Shown: in pieces, positions 1 through 8,787 of the stretch | Layout: every line of letters starts with the position of its first letter | How positions within the stretch are numbered: position 1 is the stretch's first letter | Source: Pantoea latae | GTDB taxonomy: Bacteria; Pseudomonadota; Gammaproteobacteria; Enterobacterales; Enterobacteriaceae | Reading direction: 5' to 3' | Length of the DNA: 64,000 nt | Assembly (NCBI RefSeq): GCF_002077695.1 | Contig: NZ_MWUE01000016.1 | Location: 151,530 to 215,529, forward strand | Position numbers and translations under genes: made by a program | Notes under the pieces: generated by a model | What the model saw: the letters and a program-made list of their open reading frames with translations, nothing else | Databases searched by the model: none | Told to the model about the DNA's origin: nothing

Positions 1-483
1 GCTCCAGGCCTCCAGCGCATATTTGCTGGCGGCGTAGGCGCCGCGGCCGGGCGTGGAGATCAGCCCCATCACCGAGCTGGTGTTGACGATACGCGCGTCG
101 CCGCTCGCCTCCAGCGCCGGCAGCAGCCGCATCGTCAGCTGATGGGTGCCGAAAAAGTTGGTGGAGAACTGCTTCTCCAGCTGCTGGCGCGACAGGGTGC
201 GCAGCGGGCCGTAAAGGCCAAAGCCGCCGTTGTTGAACAGTGCGAACAGGCGATGATCCGTTAGCGCGAGGATCTCATCGGCCGCGCGGTCGATGCTTGC
301 CGCGTCGTCGAGATCCAGCGCGACGCCGATAAAGCCCTGCGCGCGCATCTGCGTCACATCTTCTGCCTTGCGGCAGGCGGCGATCACCCGATAGCCGCGC
401 GCCTGCAGATCCTGCGCCGCGACCAGCCCGATACCGCTGGAGCAGCCGGTGATGACAATGGTTTTTTGCATATCTTTACCCAT
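1..483 (-). CDS. ybbO: SDR-family NAD(P)-dependent oxidoreductase YbbO (partial, C-terminus beyond the left edge)
   Basis: Short-chain dehydrogenase/reductase; the E. coli homologue is an NADP(H)-dependent aldehyde reductase. About the first 160 residues are present and the rest lies left of base 1. Visible are the Rossmann motif TGCSSGIG close to the N-terminus, an NNGG motif, the serine region NTSSVMGL and the catalytic YAASK (Tyr/Lys). Two in-frame ATGs occur, at 483 and 471; the latter gives MQKTIVITG, as in the core of the E. coli protein. It lies just downstream of tesA on the same strand, the E. coli order ybbO-tesA, so co-transcription is likely. Family and identity are secure; the exact start is not. 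Confidence 0.9.
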   Translation of the reverse strand, partial: MGKDMQKTIVITGCSSGIGLVAAQDLQARGYRVIAACRKAEDVTQMRAQGFIGVALDLDDAASIDRAADEILALTDHRLFALFNNGGFGLYGPLRTLSRQQLEKQFSTNFFGTHQLTMRLLPALEASGDARIVNTSSVMGLISTPGRGAYAASKYALEAWS

Positions 484-501
484 AAAAAGCGCGCGCCCCG
501 G

Positions 502-1125
502 TTACTCGTGCTTAACTAAGGGAGCCAGTTCTTTCGCCATCAGCTCGGCGATAAAGGGCTGCGCATCGGGGTTAGGATGAATGCCGTCCTGCTGCATCCA
601 TTCCGGTTTCAGATAGACCTGCTCCATAAAAAAGGGCACCAGAGGAATGTTGTACTGCTGTGCCAGTCTGGGATAGATCCCGCTGAACGCTTCCGTATAA
701 CGCCGCCCGTAATTGGCGGGCAGGCGAACCTGCATCAGCAGCGGTCTGGCGTTCGCCGCCTTCACGTCGTCGATGATCTTACGCAGATCCTGCTCGATTG
801 CCTGCGGCGGAAAGCCGCGCAGTCCGTCGTTACCGCCCAGTTCGATTAACACCCACTGCGGCTGATGCTGTTTTAATAGCGCCGGTAAGCGCGCCAGCCC
901 CTGCGCGGCGGTATCGCCGCTGATGCTGGCGTTTACTACTTCAGGCTGCTGCCAGCTGTTGTTCAGCAGGCTCGGCCAGGCCGCGCTGGCCGACATGCGA
1001 TAGCCGGCGCTCAGGCTGTCGCCTAACACTAATAAGGTGCTCGCAGCGGAGACATGCGACACCAGCAGAAGAACGGAAAACAGGAAAGCGTAATGCCAGC
1101 GGAAAACATTCTTGAAGTTCATCAT
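502..1125 (-). CDS. tesA: Multifunctional acyl-CoA thioesterase I / protease I / lysophospholipase L1
   Basis: Periplasmic SGNH hydrolase that cleaves acyl-CoA thioesters and lysophospholipids. The 207 residues match E. coli TesA (208) almost end to end. A Sec signal peptide covers roughly residues 1-27 (hydrophobic FLFSVLLLVSHVSA). The SGNH blocks follow: GDSL with nucleophile Ser37, SGDT, GGND, and DGIHP carrying the catalytic Asp/His. The start MMNFKNVF is chosen by homology; the frame stays open further upstream but that stretch overlaps ybbA. The first 33 bases overlap the 5' end of the divergent ybbA gene, an arrangement also seen in E. coli. Confidence 0.96.
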   Translation of the reverse strand: MMNFKNVFRWHYAFLFSVLLLVSHVSAASTLLVLGDSLSAGYRMSASAAWPSLLNNSWQQPEVVNASISGDTAAQGLARLPALLKQHQPQWVLIELGGNDGLRGFPPQAIEQDLRKIIDDVKAANARPLLMQVRLPANYGRRYTEAFSGIYPRLAQQYNIPLVPFFMEQVYLKPEWMQQDGIHPNPDAQPFIAELMAKELAPLVKHE

Positions 1126-1779
1126 CTTACAAAGTCCGTCGGTCAGGGAGAGCATCAGTTGATCATCCTCACCGGAGTTGACTTCATTGTCAAACGGGCC
1201 GAGACCATTGCGCTGATCGGCGAGTCCGGCTCCGGCAAGTCGACGCTGCTGGGCATTCTGGCCGGGCTCGACGACGGCAGCAGCGGCGAGGTCAACCTGC
1301 TGGGGCAGCCGCTGCATCAGCTCGATGAAGAGCAGCGCGCCGCGCTGCGGGCGACGCAGGTCGGCTTCGTGTTTCAGTCCTTTATGCTGGTGCCGACGCT
1401 TAACGCGCTGGAGAACGTGCAGCTGCCTGCGCTGCTGCGCGGCGAGAGCGACCGCCAGAGCCGCGAGCAGGCGCGCGAGCTACTAACCCAGCTGGGGCTG
1501 GCCGAGCGTTTGTCCCATCTGCCCGCGCAGCTTTCCGGCGGCGAGCAGCAGCGCGTGGCGCTGGCGCGCGCCTTCAGCGGGCGTCCCGGCCTGCTGTTCG
1601 CCGACGAGCCGACCGGCAATCTGGACCGTAAAACCGGCGACCGCATCGCCGATCTGCTGTTTTCCCTCAACCGCGACTACGCCACCACGCTGATTCTGGT
1701 GACGCATGACGAGCAGCTGGCGGCGCGCTGCGACCGTCGCCTGCGGCTGCGCGACGGCAAAGTGTGGGAGGAGCAATGA
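1093..1779 (+). CDS. ybbA: ABC transporter ATP-binding protein YbbA
   Basis: ATPase subunit of a MacB/LolD-type ABC system of unknown cargo that pairs with the FtsX-type permease YbbP. The 228 residues contain Walker A GESGSGKST (about 43-51), a Q-loop (FVFQS), the signature LSGGEQQR and Walker B LLFADEP followed by a TGNLD D-loop. The start MPAENI aligns with E. coli YbbA and lies inside the divergent tesA gene, so the two start regions overlap by 33 bp and their promoters must lie within each other's coding sequence. The stop overlaps the ybbP start by 4 nt, which indicates translational coupling. Confidence 0.95.
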   Translation: MPAENILEVHHLTKSVGQGEHQLIILTGVDFIVKRAETIALIGESGSGKSTLLGILAGLDDGSSGEVNLLGQPLHQLDEEQRAALRATQVGFVFQSFMLVPTLNALENVQLPALLRGESDRQSREQARELLTQLGLAERLSHLPAQLSGGEQQRVALARAFSGRPGLLFADEPTGNLDRKTGDRIADLLFSLNRDYATTLILVTHDEQLAARCDRRLRLRDGKVWEEQ

Positions 1780-4193
1780 TCTGGCGCTGGTTCTGGCGCG
1801 AGTGGCGCTCGCCCTCGCTGTTGATCGTCTGGCTGGCGTTGACGCTGGCGGTGGCCTGCGTGCTGGCGCTCGGCGCCATCAGCGACCGCATGGAAAAAGG
1901 GCTGAGCCAGCAGAGTCGCGACTTTATGGCGGGCGACCGCACGCTGCGCAGCAGTTCGGCCGCGCCGGACGCCTGGCTGGCAAAGGCGCGCGAGGAGGGG
2001 CTGCGCGTTAGCGGTCAGCTCAGCTTTATGACCATGACCTTTGCCGGCGAGACGCCGCAGCTCGCGGCGGTCAAGGCGGTGGATAACCGCTACCCGATGT
2101 TCGGCGAGCTGCAGACCGAACCGGCGGGTCTGAAACCGGCACCCGGCACCGCGCTGGCTGCGCCGCGGCTGATGGCGCTGCTTAACCTCAAGGTGGGCGA
2201 CCGGCTGGACGTCGGCGACGCCAGCTTGCGCATCGTTGGCGAAGTGATTCAGGAGCCGGACGGTGGCTTTAATCCGTTCCAGATGGCGCCGCGCCTGCTG
2301 ATCAATCTTGAGGATGCGCCAAAGACCGGCGCGATCCAGCCCGGCAGCCGCCTGACCTGGCGCTATAAGTTCGCCGGCAATCCGCAGCAGCTGGCGCGCT
2401 ATGACAGCTGGATCCAGCCGCAGCTAAAGGCGGATCAGCGCTGGATCAGCGTTGAGAATTCCGAAGACGCGCTGGGGCGCTCGATGCAGCGCGCCCAGCA
2501 GTTTCTGCTGCTCTCCGCCTTGCTGACGCTGCTGCTGGCGATCGCCGCCGTCGCGGTGGCGATGAGCCACTACTGCCGCAGCCGCTACGATCTGGTGGCG
2601 GTGCTGAAAACCCTGGGGGCGACCCGACATGCGCTGCGGCGGCTGATTATCGGCCAGTGGCTGGCGGTGCTGCTGCTGGCGGCGCTGTGCGGCGGGGCGC
2701 TGGGGCTGGGCGTCGAGGCGCTGCTGATGCAGATGCTGAAGCCGGTGCTGCCGGCGACGCTGCCGCCCGCCAGCGGCTGGCCGTGGCTCTGGGCGATCGG
2801 CTCGCTGTTTGTGATTTCGCTGCTGGTGGGGCTGCGTCCCTATCGGCTGCTGCTGGCGACCCAGCCGCTGCGCGTGCTGCGCCGCGACGCGGTGGCCGAT
2901 ATCTGGCCGCTGAAGCGCTATCTTCCGGCGATGGGCGCGGTGGTGGTGGCGCTGCTGGCGCTGCTGGTGGGCGGCAGTAAAATGCTCTGGGCGCTGCTGG
3001 CGGGCGTGGCGGCGCTGGCGGGCGTGCTGGCGCTGCTGGGCTGGGGCGCGCTGTTGCTGCTGCGGCGGCTGACGGTGCGCAGCCTGGCGATGCGGCTGGC
3101 GATCAACCGGCTGCTGCGTCAGCCGGGCATGACGCTAAGCCAGCTGGCGGCGTTTTCGCTCTCCTTTATGCTGCTGGCGCTGCTGCTGGTGATGCGCGGC
3201 GATCTGCTGGATCGCTGGCAGCAGCAGCTGCCGCCGGACAGCCCTAACTATTTCCTGCTCAATATGACGCAGGAGCAGGTGCCGCAGGTGCGCGCTTTCC
3301 TCGCCGCGCATCAGGTAAAGCCGGAGACCTTCTATCCCGTGGCGCGCGTGCGTCTGACCTCTCTGAACGGCAAAGAGGCCGATCCAAAGCTGGATAACGC
3401 CCTGAACCGCGAGCTGAATCTGACGTGGATGCGCGAGCGGCCCGATCACAATCCGCTGGTGGCGGGCAGCTGGCCGCCGAAGGCCGGCGAGGTGTCGATG
3501 GAGGCGGAGCTGGCCGGTCGGCTGGGCGTGAAGCTGGGGGATACGCTGACCTTTACCGGCGACACCCAGGCGTTTAGCGCGACCATCAGCAGCCTGCGCA
3601 AGGTGGACTGGGAGAGTTTGCGGCCAAACTTCTTCTTTATTTTCCCGCCCGGCGCGCTGGATGCGCAGCCGCAAACCTGGCTGACCAGCTTCCGGCTGGA
3701 GAACGATACGGCGCTGCTGGCGCAGCTTAATCGCGCCTTTCCCACGCTGAGCCTGCTGGATATTGGCAGCATTATGCGGCAGATCGGTCAGGTGCTGACG
3801 CAGGTGAGCCAGGCGCTGGAAATTATGGTGGTGCTGGTGACCTTCTGCGGCGTGCTGCTGCTGCTGGCGCAGATTCAGGTGGGGATGCGTCAGCGGCGTC
3901 AGGAGCTGGTGGTCTGCCGCACGCTGGGCGCCAGCAAAAAGCTGCTGCGCGCGACGCTGTGGTGCGAGTTCGCGCTGCTTGGCGTGGTCTCCGGCGTGGC
4001 GGCGGCGCTGGGCGCGGAAGCGGCGCTCTGGGCGCTGCAGCGCAAGATTTTCGATTTCCCGTGGCAGCCTGACTGGACGCTGTGGCTGGCGCTGCCGCTG
4101 AGCGGCGCGCTGCTGCTCTCGCTGTGCGGCGGCTGGCTGGGTGTGCGGCTACTGCGCGGCAAGGCGCTGTTCCGGCGCGCGGAGTCAGCATAA
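1776..4193 (+). CDS. ybbP: FtsX-like ABC transporter permease YbbP
   Basis: Inner-membrane permease of the YbbA-YbbP ABC system. The 805 residues match E. coli YbbP in length (804). The layout is that of a double FtsX permease: an N-terminal membrane anchor, a periplasmic domain (about 50-240), a group of hydrophobic helices (about 245-480), a second soluble domain (about 490-690) and a final set of helices (about 695-795). The start MIWRWFWREW overlaps the ybbA stop by 4 nt. It is very GC-rich and leucine-rich, which opens long antisense frames that are not genes. The cargo is unknown; a role in envelope lipid or toxin export is only a family-level guess. Confidence 0.94.
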   Translation: MIWRWFWREWRSPSLLIVWLALTLAVACVLALGAISDRMEKGLSQQSRDFMAGDRTLRSSSAAPDAWLAKAREEGLRVSGQLSFMTMTFAGETPQLAAVKAVDNRYPMFGELQTEPAGLKPAPGTALAAPRLMALLNLKVGDRLDVGDASLRIVGEVIQEPDGGFNPFQMAPRLLINLEDAPKTGAIQPGSRLTWRYKFAGNPQQLARYDSWIQPQLKADQRWISVENSEDALGRSMQRAQQFLLLSALLTLLLAIAAVAVAMSHYCRSRYDLVAVLKTLGATRHALRRLIIGQWLAVLLLAALCGGALGLGVEALLMQMLKPVLPATLPPASGWPWLWAIGSLFVISLLVGLRPYRLLLATQPLRVLRRDAVADIWPLKRYLPAMGAVVVALLALLVGGSKMLWALLAGVAALAGVLALLGWGALLLLRRLTVRSLAMRLAINRLLRQPGMTLSQLAAFSLSFMLLALLLVMRGDLLDRWQQQLPPDSPNYFLLNMTQEQVPQVRAFLAAHQVKPETFYPVARVRLTSLNGKEADPKLDNALNRELNLTWMRERPDHNPLVAGSWPPKAGEVSMEAELAGRLGVKLGDTLTFTGDTQAFSATISSLRKVDWESLRPNFFFIFPPGALDAQPQTWLTSFRLENDTALLAQLNRAFPTLSLLDIGSIMRQIGQVLTQVSQALEIMVVLVTFCGVLLLLAQIQVGMRQRRQELVVCRTLGASKKLLRATLWCEFALLGVVSGVAAALGAEAALWALQRKIFDFPWQPDWTLWLALPLSGALLLSLCGGWLGVRLLRGKALFRRAESA

Positions 4194-4215
4194 AAAAAGC
4201 GGGCCAGGCCCGCTT
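4191..4215 (-). terminator. Rho-independent terminator of purEK
   Basis: On the minus strand a GCGGG stem closed over a short CCTGG loop is followed by a run of seven T. It lies 20 bases past the purK stop and just after the convergent ybbP stop. On the plus strand the same hairpin lacks a good T-tract, so it mainly serves purEK. Confidence 0.8.
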
Positions 4216-4236
4216 GTTGGCTGTTACGCTGGCTAA

Positions 4237-5301
4237 TCAGAACTTCTCTACGGCCCAGGCGATGCCGCTGGCGTACTCCGGCGGCAGCATCGGCACCAGC
4301 GCCTCTAGCGCCGCCGTCAGCCGCGCGCTGTCGCTGTCGGTCAGGTTCAGATGGCCGACCTTGCGGCCAGGCCGCACCTCTTTATCGTACCAGTGCAGAT
4401 GCACCAGCGGCTGCTGCAGCCAGTCGCTGTTCAGCGCGGTGCCGATCAGGTTCACCATCACCGACGGCGCGAACACCACCGGCTGCGGCAGCGGCAGACC
4501 CAGCACGGCGCGCAGGTGCAGTTCGAACTGGCTGATCGAGGCGCCGTTTTGCGTCCAGTGCCCGCTGTTGTGCACGCGCGGCGCCAGCTCATTGATCAGC
4601 AGGCCCTGCGGCGTCACGAAGCACTCCATCGCCATCACGCCGACATAGTTCAGCTCTTGCATAATGGCGCTGAGCATCGCTTCGGCCTGCGCCTGCTGCG
4701 CGGCATCCGCCTGCGGGAAGGCGACGCTGGTACGGAGGATCCCCTCCTGATGCAGGTTGTGGGTCAGCGGGTAAAACACCGTGCGGCCATCCTGACCGCG
4801 CGCGCCCACCAGCGACACCTCGCCGAGAAAATTGATGCCCTGCTCGACGATGCACTCGCCGTAGCAGTCGTCCGGCAGCGTGTCGGTCTCATCCGCGCGC
4901 AGTCGCCACTGACCGCGGCCGTCATAGCCGCCGGTGCGGCGCTTAACGATCGCCAGCTCGCCCAGCGAGGCGAACACCTGCGGCCACTCGCTTTTCGCCG
5001 CCAGCAGCTGCCAGGGCGCGGTGGCGAGATGCAGCCGATCGAGCAGCTGTTTCTGCGTCAGGCGATCCGCCAGACGCGGGAAAATATCGCGGTTAACAAA
5101 GGCGGGATGCACCGCCAGCTCGCGCGTCAGCGCGGTCTCCGGCCAGCGCTCGATCTCGGCGGTGATCACGCTCTGCGCAATCGGCAGCGCCTCCGGCTCG
5201 GCGTCAAGGCCGACCGGGTAAACGGCAATGCCCAGCGGCTCGCCCGCCTGACGCAGCATGCGGCCCAGCTGGCCGTTGCCCAGTACGCAAACCGGCTTCA
5301 T
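4237..5301 (-). CDS. purK: N5-carboxyaminoimidazole ribonucleotide synthase, ATPase subunit PurK
   Basis: Catalyses ATP- and bicarbonate-dependent carboxylation of AIR to N5-CAIR in purine synthesis. The 354 residues (E. coli 355) have the ATP-grasp layout: an N-terminal GNGQLGRM nucleotide-fold motif, the central grasp domain with [12 protein letters not shown], and the C-terminal [14 protein letters not shown] metal/ATP region. It overlaps purE by 4 nt, so the two form a coupled operon. It ends in the terminator shared with ybbP. Confidence 0.97.
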   Translation of the reverse strand: MKPVCVLGNGQLGRMLRQAGEPLGIAVYPVGLDAEPEALPIAQSVITAEIERWPETALTRELAVHPAFVNRDIFPRLADRLTQKQLLDRLHLATAPWQLLAAKSEWPQVFASLGELAIVKRRTGGYDGRGQWRLRADETDTLPDDCYGECIVEQGINFLGEVSLVGARGQDGRTVFYPLTHNLHQEGILRTSVAFPQADAAQQAQAEAMLSAIMQELNYVGVMAMECFVTPQGLLINELAPRVHNSGHWTQNGASISQFELHLRAVLGLPLPQPVVFAPSVMVNLIGTALNSDWLQQPLVHLHWYDKEVRPGRKVGHLNLTDSDSARLTAALEALVPMLPPEYASGIAWAVEKF

Positions 5302-5807
5302 GCATCCTCCCGCGGGTCCGGGTTATTCAGCACCTCGTCGGTCTGCGCCTGACGCCAGGCGCCGAGGCGCGTCGCCAGCGCCGCGTCGTGGATCGCCAGA
5401 ATCTGCGCCGCCAGCAGGCCGGCGTTGGCCGCGCCCGCTTTGCCGATCGCCAGGGTGCCGACCGGAATGCCGCGCGGCATCTGCACGATAGAGTAGAGGC
5501 TGTCGACGCCGCTCAGCGCCGCGCTCTGCACCGGCACGCCCAGCACCGGCACCAGCGTTTTCGCCGCCAGCATGCCCGGCAGATGCGCCGCGCCGCCCGC
5601 GCCCGCGATAATCACCTGATAGCCGTTATCTGCGGCCGTTTCGGCAAAGCTGAACAGTTTGTCCGGCGTGCGGTGCGCAGAGACCACTTCGACATGGAAG
5701 GGCACGTCCAGGCTGGTAAGGATCTCCGCAGCGAACTGCATGGTGGACCAGTCACTTCTGGAGCCCATTACAATAGCAATGCGGGCCGGGGCGGCGTTGG
5801 ATGACAT
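5298..5807 (-). CDS. purE: N5-carboxyaminoimidazole ribonucleotide mutase, catalytic subunit PurE
   Basis: Converts N5-CAIR to CAIR, the step after PurK. The 169 residues show the class I PurE signature: GSRSDW near the N-terminus, SAHRTPD, and [10 protein letters not shown] for phosphate and substrate binding. First gene of the purEK operon; a PurR operator and promoter lie 64-101 bases upstream of the start codon. Repression by PurR with hypoxanthine or guanine is expected from the operator, which matches the E. coli purE site as I recall it. Confidence 0.97.
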   Translation of the reverse strand: MSSNAAPARIAIVMGSRSDWSTMQFAAEILTSLDVPFHVEVVSAHRTPDKLFSFAETAADNGYQVIIAGAGGAAHLPGMLAAKTLVPVLGVPVQSAALSGVDSLYSIVQMPRGIPVGTLAIGKAGAANAGLLAAQILAIHDAALATRLGAWRQAQTDEVLNNPDPREDA

Positions 5808-5870
5808 GCGGTCAACTCCTGTGAATAAACAAACGAACCTGGCCGGTCGGTCAGGTAAAGAAGGGCACAG

Positions 5871-5908
5871 AGAATAGCATGAGAAAGAGAGAAGGAAAAC
5901 GGTTGCGT
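5871..5908 (-). promoter_or_regulatory. purEK promoter with PurR operator
   Basis: On the minus strand ACGCAACCGTTTTCCT (5908-5893) matches the PurR consensus with the half-site ACGCAA and the central CG, and equals the E. coli purE operator from memory. It overlaps a candidate -35 (TTTTCC, 5899-5894), followed after 17 nt by a -10 TATTCT (5876-5871). The overlap of operator and -35 explains repression. Confidence 0.82.
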
Positions 5909-5938
5909 CGCCGCGATTCCGGCGCGTTCAGCGAGAAT

Positions 5939-6655
5939 TTAAAAGTCGAATTCAATCAGGCTGACGCCGCTGGCGTCGAGCTGGATCATCGAGCCGCGCT
6001 GGTGCCACGCGCCCAGAACCGCGCGCTCGGCGGGCTGGCCCTGTAAGGCAAAACGGTGGATCGCCGGACGATGGGTGTGGCCGTGGATCATCAGGCTGAC
6101 CTGGTGGCGCAGCATCGTTGCCTCAACCGCCTCGGCGTTAACGTCCATAATGGTCTGCGACTTGTGCTGATTTGCCTGTTTGCTGCCGTCGCGCATGCGC
6201 GCGGCGATGCGCTGGCGCAAAGCGAGCGGCAGGGCGAGAAACAGGCGCTGCAGCCAGCGCTGATGCACTTTGGCGCGAAAACGCTGATAGCCGACGTCGT
6301 CGGTGCAGAGCGTATCGCCATGCAGGATCAGCACGCGATGACCGTAGCACGCCAGCACCTGCTCTTCCGGCAGCAGCGTCATGTTGCTGGCGCGGCCGTA
6401 AGCTTTGCCAAGCAGAAAGTCGCGGTTGCCATGGATAAAGAAGACCGGCACCGGCAGCGCACGCAGCGCGTCGGCGACCTGCTGATGCAGCGGATTGGGA
6501 TCGTCGTCGCCGATCCAGGCTTCAAACAGATCGCCCAGGATATAGAGTGCGTCGCAGTGCACCGCTTCGCGCGCCAGAAAATGCAGAAAACCGGCGGTGA
6601 TCGCCGGTTCTTCCTGGCACAGATGCAGATCTGCGATAAACAGGGTGCGCGACAT
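5939..6655 (-). CDS. lpxH: UDP-2,3-diacylglucosamine diphosphatase LpxH
   Basis: Lipid A pathway enzyme that hydrolyses UDP-2,3-diacylglucosamine to lipid X and UMP at the inner membrane. The 238 residues (E. coli 240) carry the calcineurin-like metallophosphoesterase motifs in order: DLHL (about residue 9), GDLFEAW, GNRD, HGD and HGHTH. The ATG overlaps the ppiB stop by one base (TAATG), so translation is coupled to ppiB, as in E. coli. Confidence 0.96.
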   Translation of the reverse strand: MSRTLFIADLHLCQEEPAITAGFLHFLAREAVHCDALYILGDLFEAWIGDDDPNPLHQQVADALRALPVPVFFIHGNRDFLLGKAYGRASNMTLLPEEQVLACYGHRVLILHGDTLCTDDVGYQRFRAKVHQRWLQRLFLALPLALRQRIAARMRDGSKQANQHKSQTIMDVNAEAVEATMLRHQVSLMIHGHTHRPAIHRFALQGQPAERAVLGAWHQRGSMIQLDASGVSLIEFDF

Positions 6656-7149
6656 TACTCGCTGACGGTGACTTTCTGGATGACGACGTCATCTTTCGGT
6701 ACGTCCTGGTGCATGCCGCTGCGGCCGGTAGAGACCGCTTTGATTTTCTCAACCACGTCCATGCCTTCAACCACTTCAGCAAACACGCAGTAGCCCCAGC
6801 CCTGCAGGCTTTCGTCGCGGAAGTTCAGGAAGTCGTTGTCAGCAACGTTGATAAAGAACTGCGCGGTCGCAGAATGGGGGGCAGAGGTGCGCGCCATCGC
6901 CAGGGTGCCGCGGGTGTTTTTCAGGCCGTTGTTCGCTTCGTTGCGAATTTCCGCTTTGGTGGCTTTCTGCTTCATGCCCGGCTCAAAACCGCCGCCCTGG
7001 ATCATAAAGCCGTTGATAACACGGTGGAAAATGGTGTTGTCGTAAAAACCTTCACGGCAGTATTCGAGGAAGTTTTGCACGGTAGCAGGCGCTTTATCGT
7101 CGAAGGTTTTAATTACGATGTCGCCGTGGTTGGTCTGGAAGGTAACCAT
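6655..7149 (-). CDS. ppiB: Cytoplasmic peptidylprolyl cis-trans isomerase B (cyclophilin)
   Basis: Catalyses proline isomerisation during protein folding. The 164 residues equal E. coli PpiB in length; the cyclophilin core includes [33 protein letters not shown] and the C-terminal VTVSE. No signal peptide, so cytoplasmic. Two ATGs in a row (7152 and 7149) could start it; MVTF at 7149 is chosen by homology, and an AGGA lies 8 nt upstream of it. It overlaps lpxH by one base. Confidence 0.96.
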   Translation of the reverse strand: MVTFQTNHGDIVIKTFDDKAPATVQNFLEYCREGFYDNTIFHRVINGFMIQGGGFEPGMKQKATKAEIRNEANNGLKNTRGTLAMARTSAPHSATAQFFINVADNDFLNFRDESLQGWGYCVFAEVVEGMDVVEKIKAVSTGRSGMHQDVPKDDVVIQKVTVSE

Positions 7150-7366
7150 CATTCTCGTCCTGTAAAGGTTGTCGTCAGTCGTCTGGTCGTCGCAAAGCGC
7201 GCTGACCATTTTAGTCGACGCCTCTTATATCATAAATTCCAATGACGCGTCAGCACGCCCGCGGCGCTGTCGGCACGCTGCCGTCGCGCAAGCGCGAAAA
7301 ATACGGCACAATAACTGAATAACCTGATAAAAGTGTTTACCGCACACGTCTAAACGGAACTGTTCA

Positions 7367-8752
7367 ATGCTAAAGATTTATAACACCCTGAGTCGACAGA
7401 AAGAGGAATTTAAACCTATCCATGCTGGCGAAATCGGCATGTACGTGTGCGGTATCACGGTGTACGACCTCTGTCATATTGGCCACGGACGCACCTTCGT
7501 GGCGTTCGACGTGGTATCTCGCTACCTGCGCTACAGCGGCTATCGCCTGAACTACGTGCGCAACATCACCGATATTGACGACAAAATCATTAAACGCGCC
7601 AATGAGAACGGCGAGAGCATCGAAACCCTGACCAACCGTATGATCGGCGAAATGCATAAAGATTTCGCCGCGCTGGGTATTCTGCCGCCGGATCAGGAGC
7701 CGCGCGCCACGCGTCATATCGCGGAGATTATCGAGCTGGTGGAGCGTCTGATCGCACGTGGTCACGCCTATGTCGCCGACAACGGCGACGTGATGTTCGA
7801 CGTGCCGAGCGACGCCGATTACGGCGCGCTGTCGCGTCAGGATCTGGAGCAGCTGCAGGCCGGCGCGCGCGTGGAAGTGGCCGAAGTGAAGCGCAACCCG
7901 ATGGATTTCGTGCTGTGGAAAATGTCGAAAGCGGATGAGCCGGCGTGGCCGTCGCCGTGGGGCAATGGGCGTCCGGGCTGGCATATCGAGTGCTCGGCGA
8001 TGAACTGCAAACAGCTCGGCGCGCATTTCGATATTCACGGCGGCGGCTCGGATCTGATGTTCCCGCACCATGAGAATGAGATTGCTCAGTCGACCTGCGC
8101 CCACGACGGCCCGTACGTCAACTACTGGATGCACTCCGGCATGGTGATGGTGGATCGCGAGAAGATGTCGAAATCTCTCGGCAACTTCTTCACCGTGCGC
8201 GACGTGCTGCAGCACTACGACGCCGAAACGGTGCGCTACTTCCTGATGTCCGGCCACTACCGCAGCCAGCTTAACTACGGCGAAGAGAACCTGAACCAGG
8301 CGCGCGCGGCGCTGGAGCGTCTCTACACCGCCCTGCGTCACACCGACCCGAACGTCGCGGCGGCGGGCGGCGAAGCCTTTGACGCGCGCTTCCGCGCGGC
8401 GATGGACGACGACTTCAACACGCCGGAAGCCTACTCGGTGCTGTTCGACATGGCGCGCGAGGTTAATCGCCTGAAAGGCGAGAACAGCGATGCGGCCAAC
8501 GCGCTGGCGGCAAAGCTGCGCGAAATTGCCAACGTGCTGGGCATTCTGCAGCAGGATCCCGAGCAGTTCCTGCAGAGCGGCGCGCAGAGCAACGCCGACG
8601 AAGTGGCTGAGATCGAGCACTGGGTGCAGGCACGCGCCGACGCGCGTAAAGAGAAAAACTGGGCGCAGGCTGATATCGCGCGCGACAAGCTCAACGAGCT
8701 GGGCGTGATTGTGGAGGATGGGCCGCAGGGCTCCACCTGGCGTCGTAAGTAA
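7367..8752 (+). CDS. cysS: Cysteinyl-tRNA synthetase
   Basis: Class I aminoacyl-tRNA synthetase that charges tRNA-Cys. The 461 residues equal the E. coli length. Zinc ligand Cys28 lies in [10 protein letters not shown], the HIGH motif is at 37-40, further zinc ligands are in GWHIECSAM and HHENE, and KMSKS is in [11 protein letters not shown]. Divergent from ppiB with about 215 bp between the start codons. It ends in a strong rho-independent terminator. Confidence 0.98.
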   Translation: MLKIYNTLSRQKEEFKPIHAGEIGMYVCGITVYDLCHIGHGRTFVAFDVVSRYLRYSGYRLNYVRNITDIDDKIIKRANENGESIETLTNRMIGEMHKDFAALGILPPDQEPRATRHIAEIIELVERLIARGHAYVADNGDVMFDVPSDADYGALSRQDLEQLQAGARVEVAEVKRNPMDFVLWKMSKADEPAWPSPWGNGRPGWHIECSAMNCKQLGAHFDIHGGGSDLMFPHHENEIAQSTCAHDGPYVNYWMHSGMVMVDREKMSKSLGNFFTVRDVLQHYDAETVRYFLMSGHYRSQLNYGEENLNQARAALERLYTALRHTDPNVAAAGGEAFDARFRAAMDDDFNTPEAYSVLFDMAREVNRLKGENSDAANALAAKLREIANVLGILQQDPEQFLQSGAQSNADEVAEIEHWVQARADARKEKNWAQADIARDKLNELGVIVEDGPQGSTWRRK

Positions 8753-8764
8753 CCTCAACGGAGA

Positions 8765-8787
8765 GGGCGCGCTGGCGCCCTTTTTTT
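8765..8787 (+). terminator. cysS rho-independent terminator
   Basis: Stem GGGCGC/GCGCCC over a GCTG loop, followed by seven T. The ATG of the next gene follows the last T directly, so the terminator doubles as that gene's leader. Confidence 0.88.

Noticed and set aside
7370..8758. A 462-codon minus-strand frame covering nearly all of cysS
   Set aside because: GC-rich codons of cysS leave the antisense frame open. The sense protein has all CysRS motifs.
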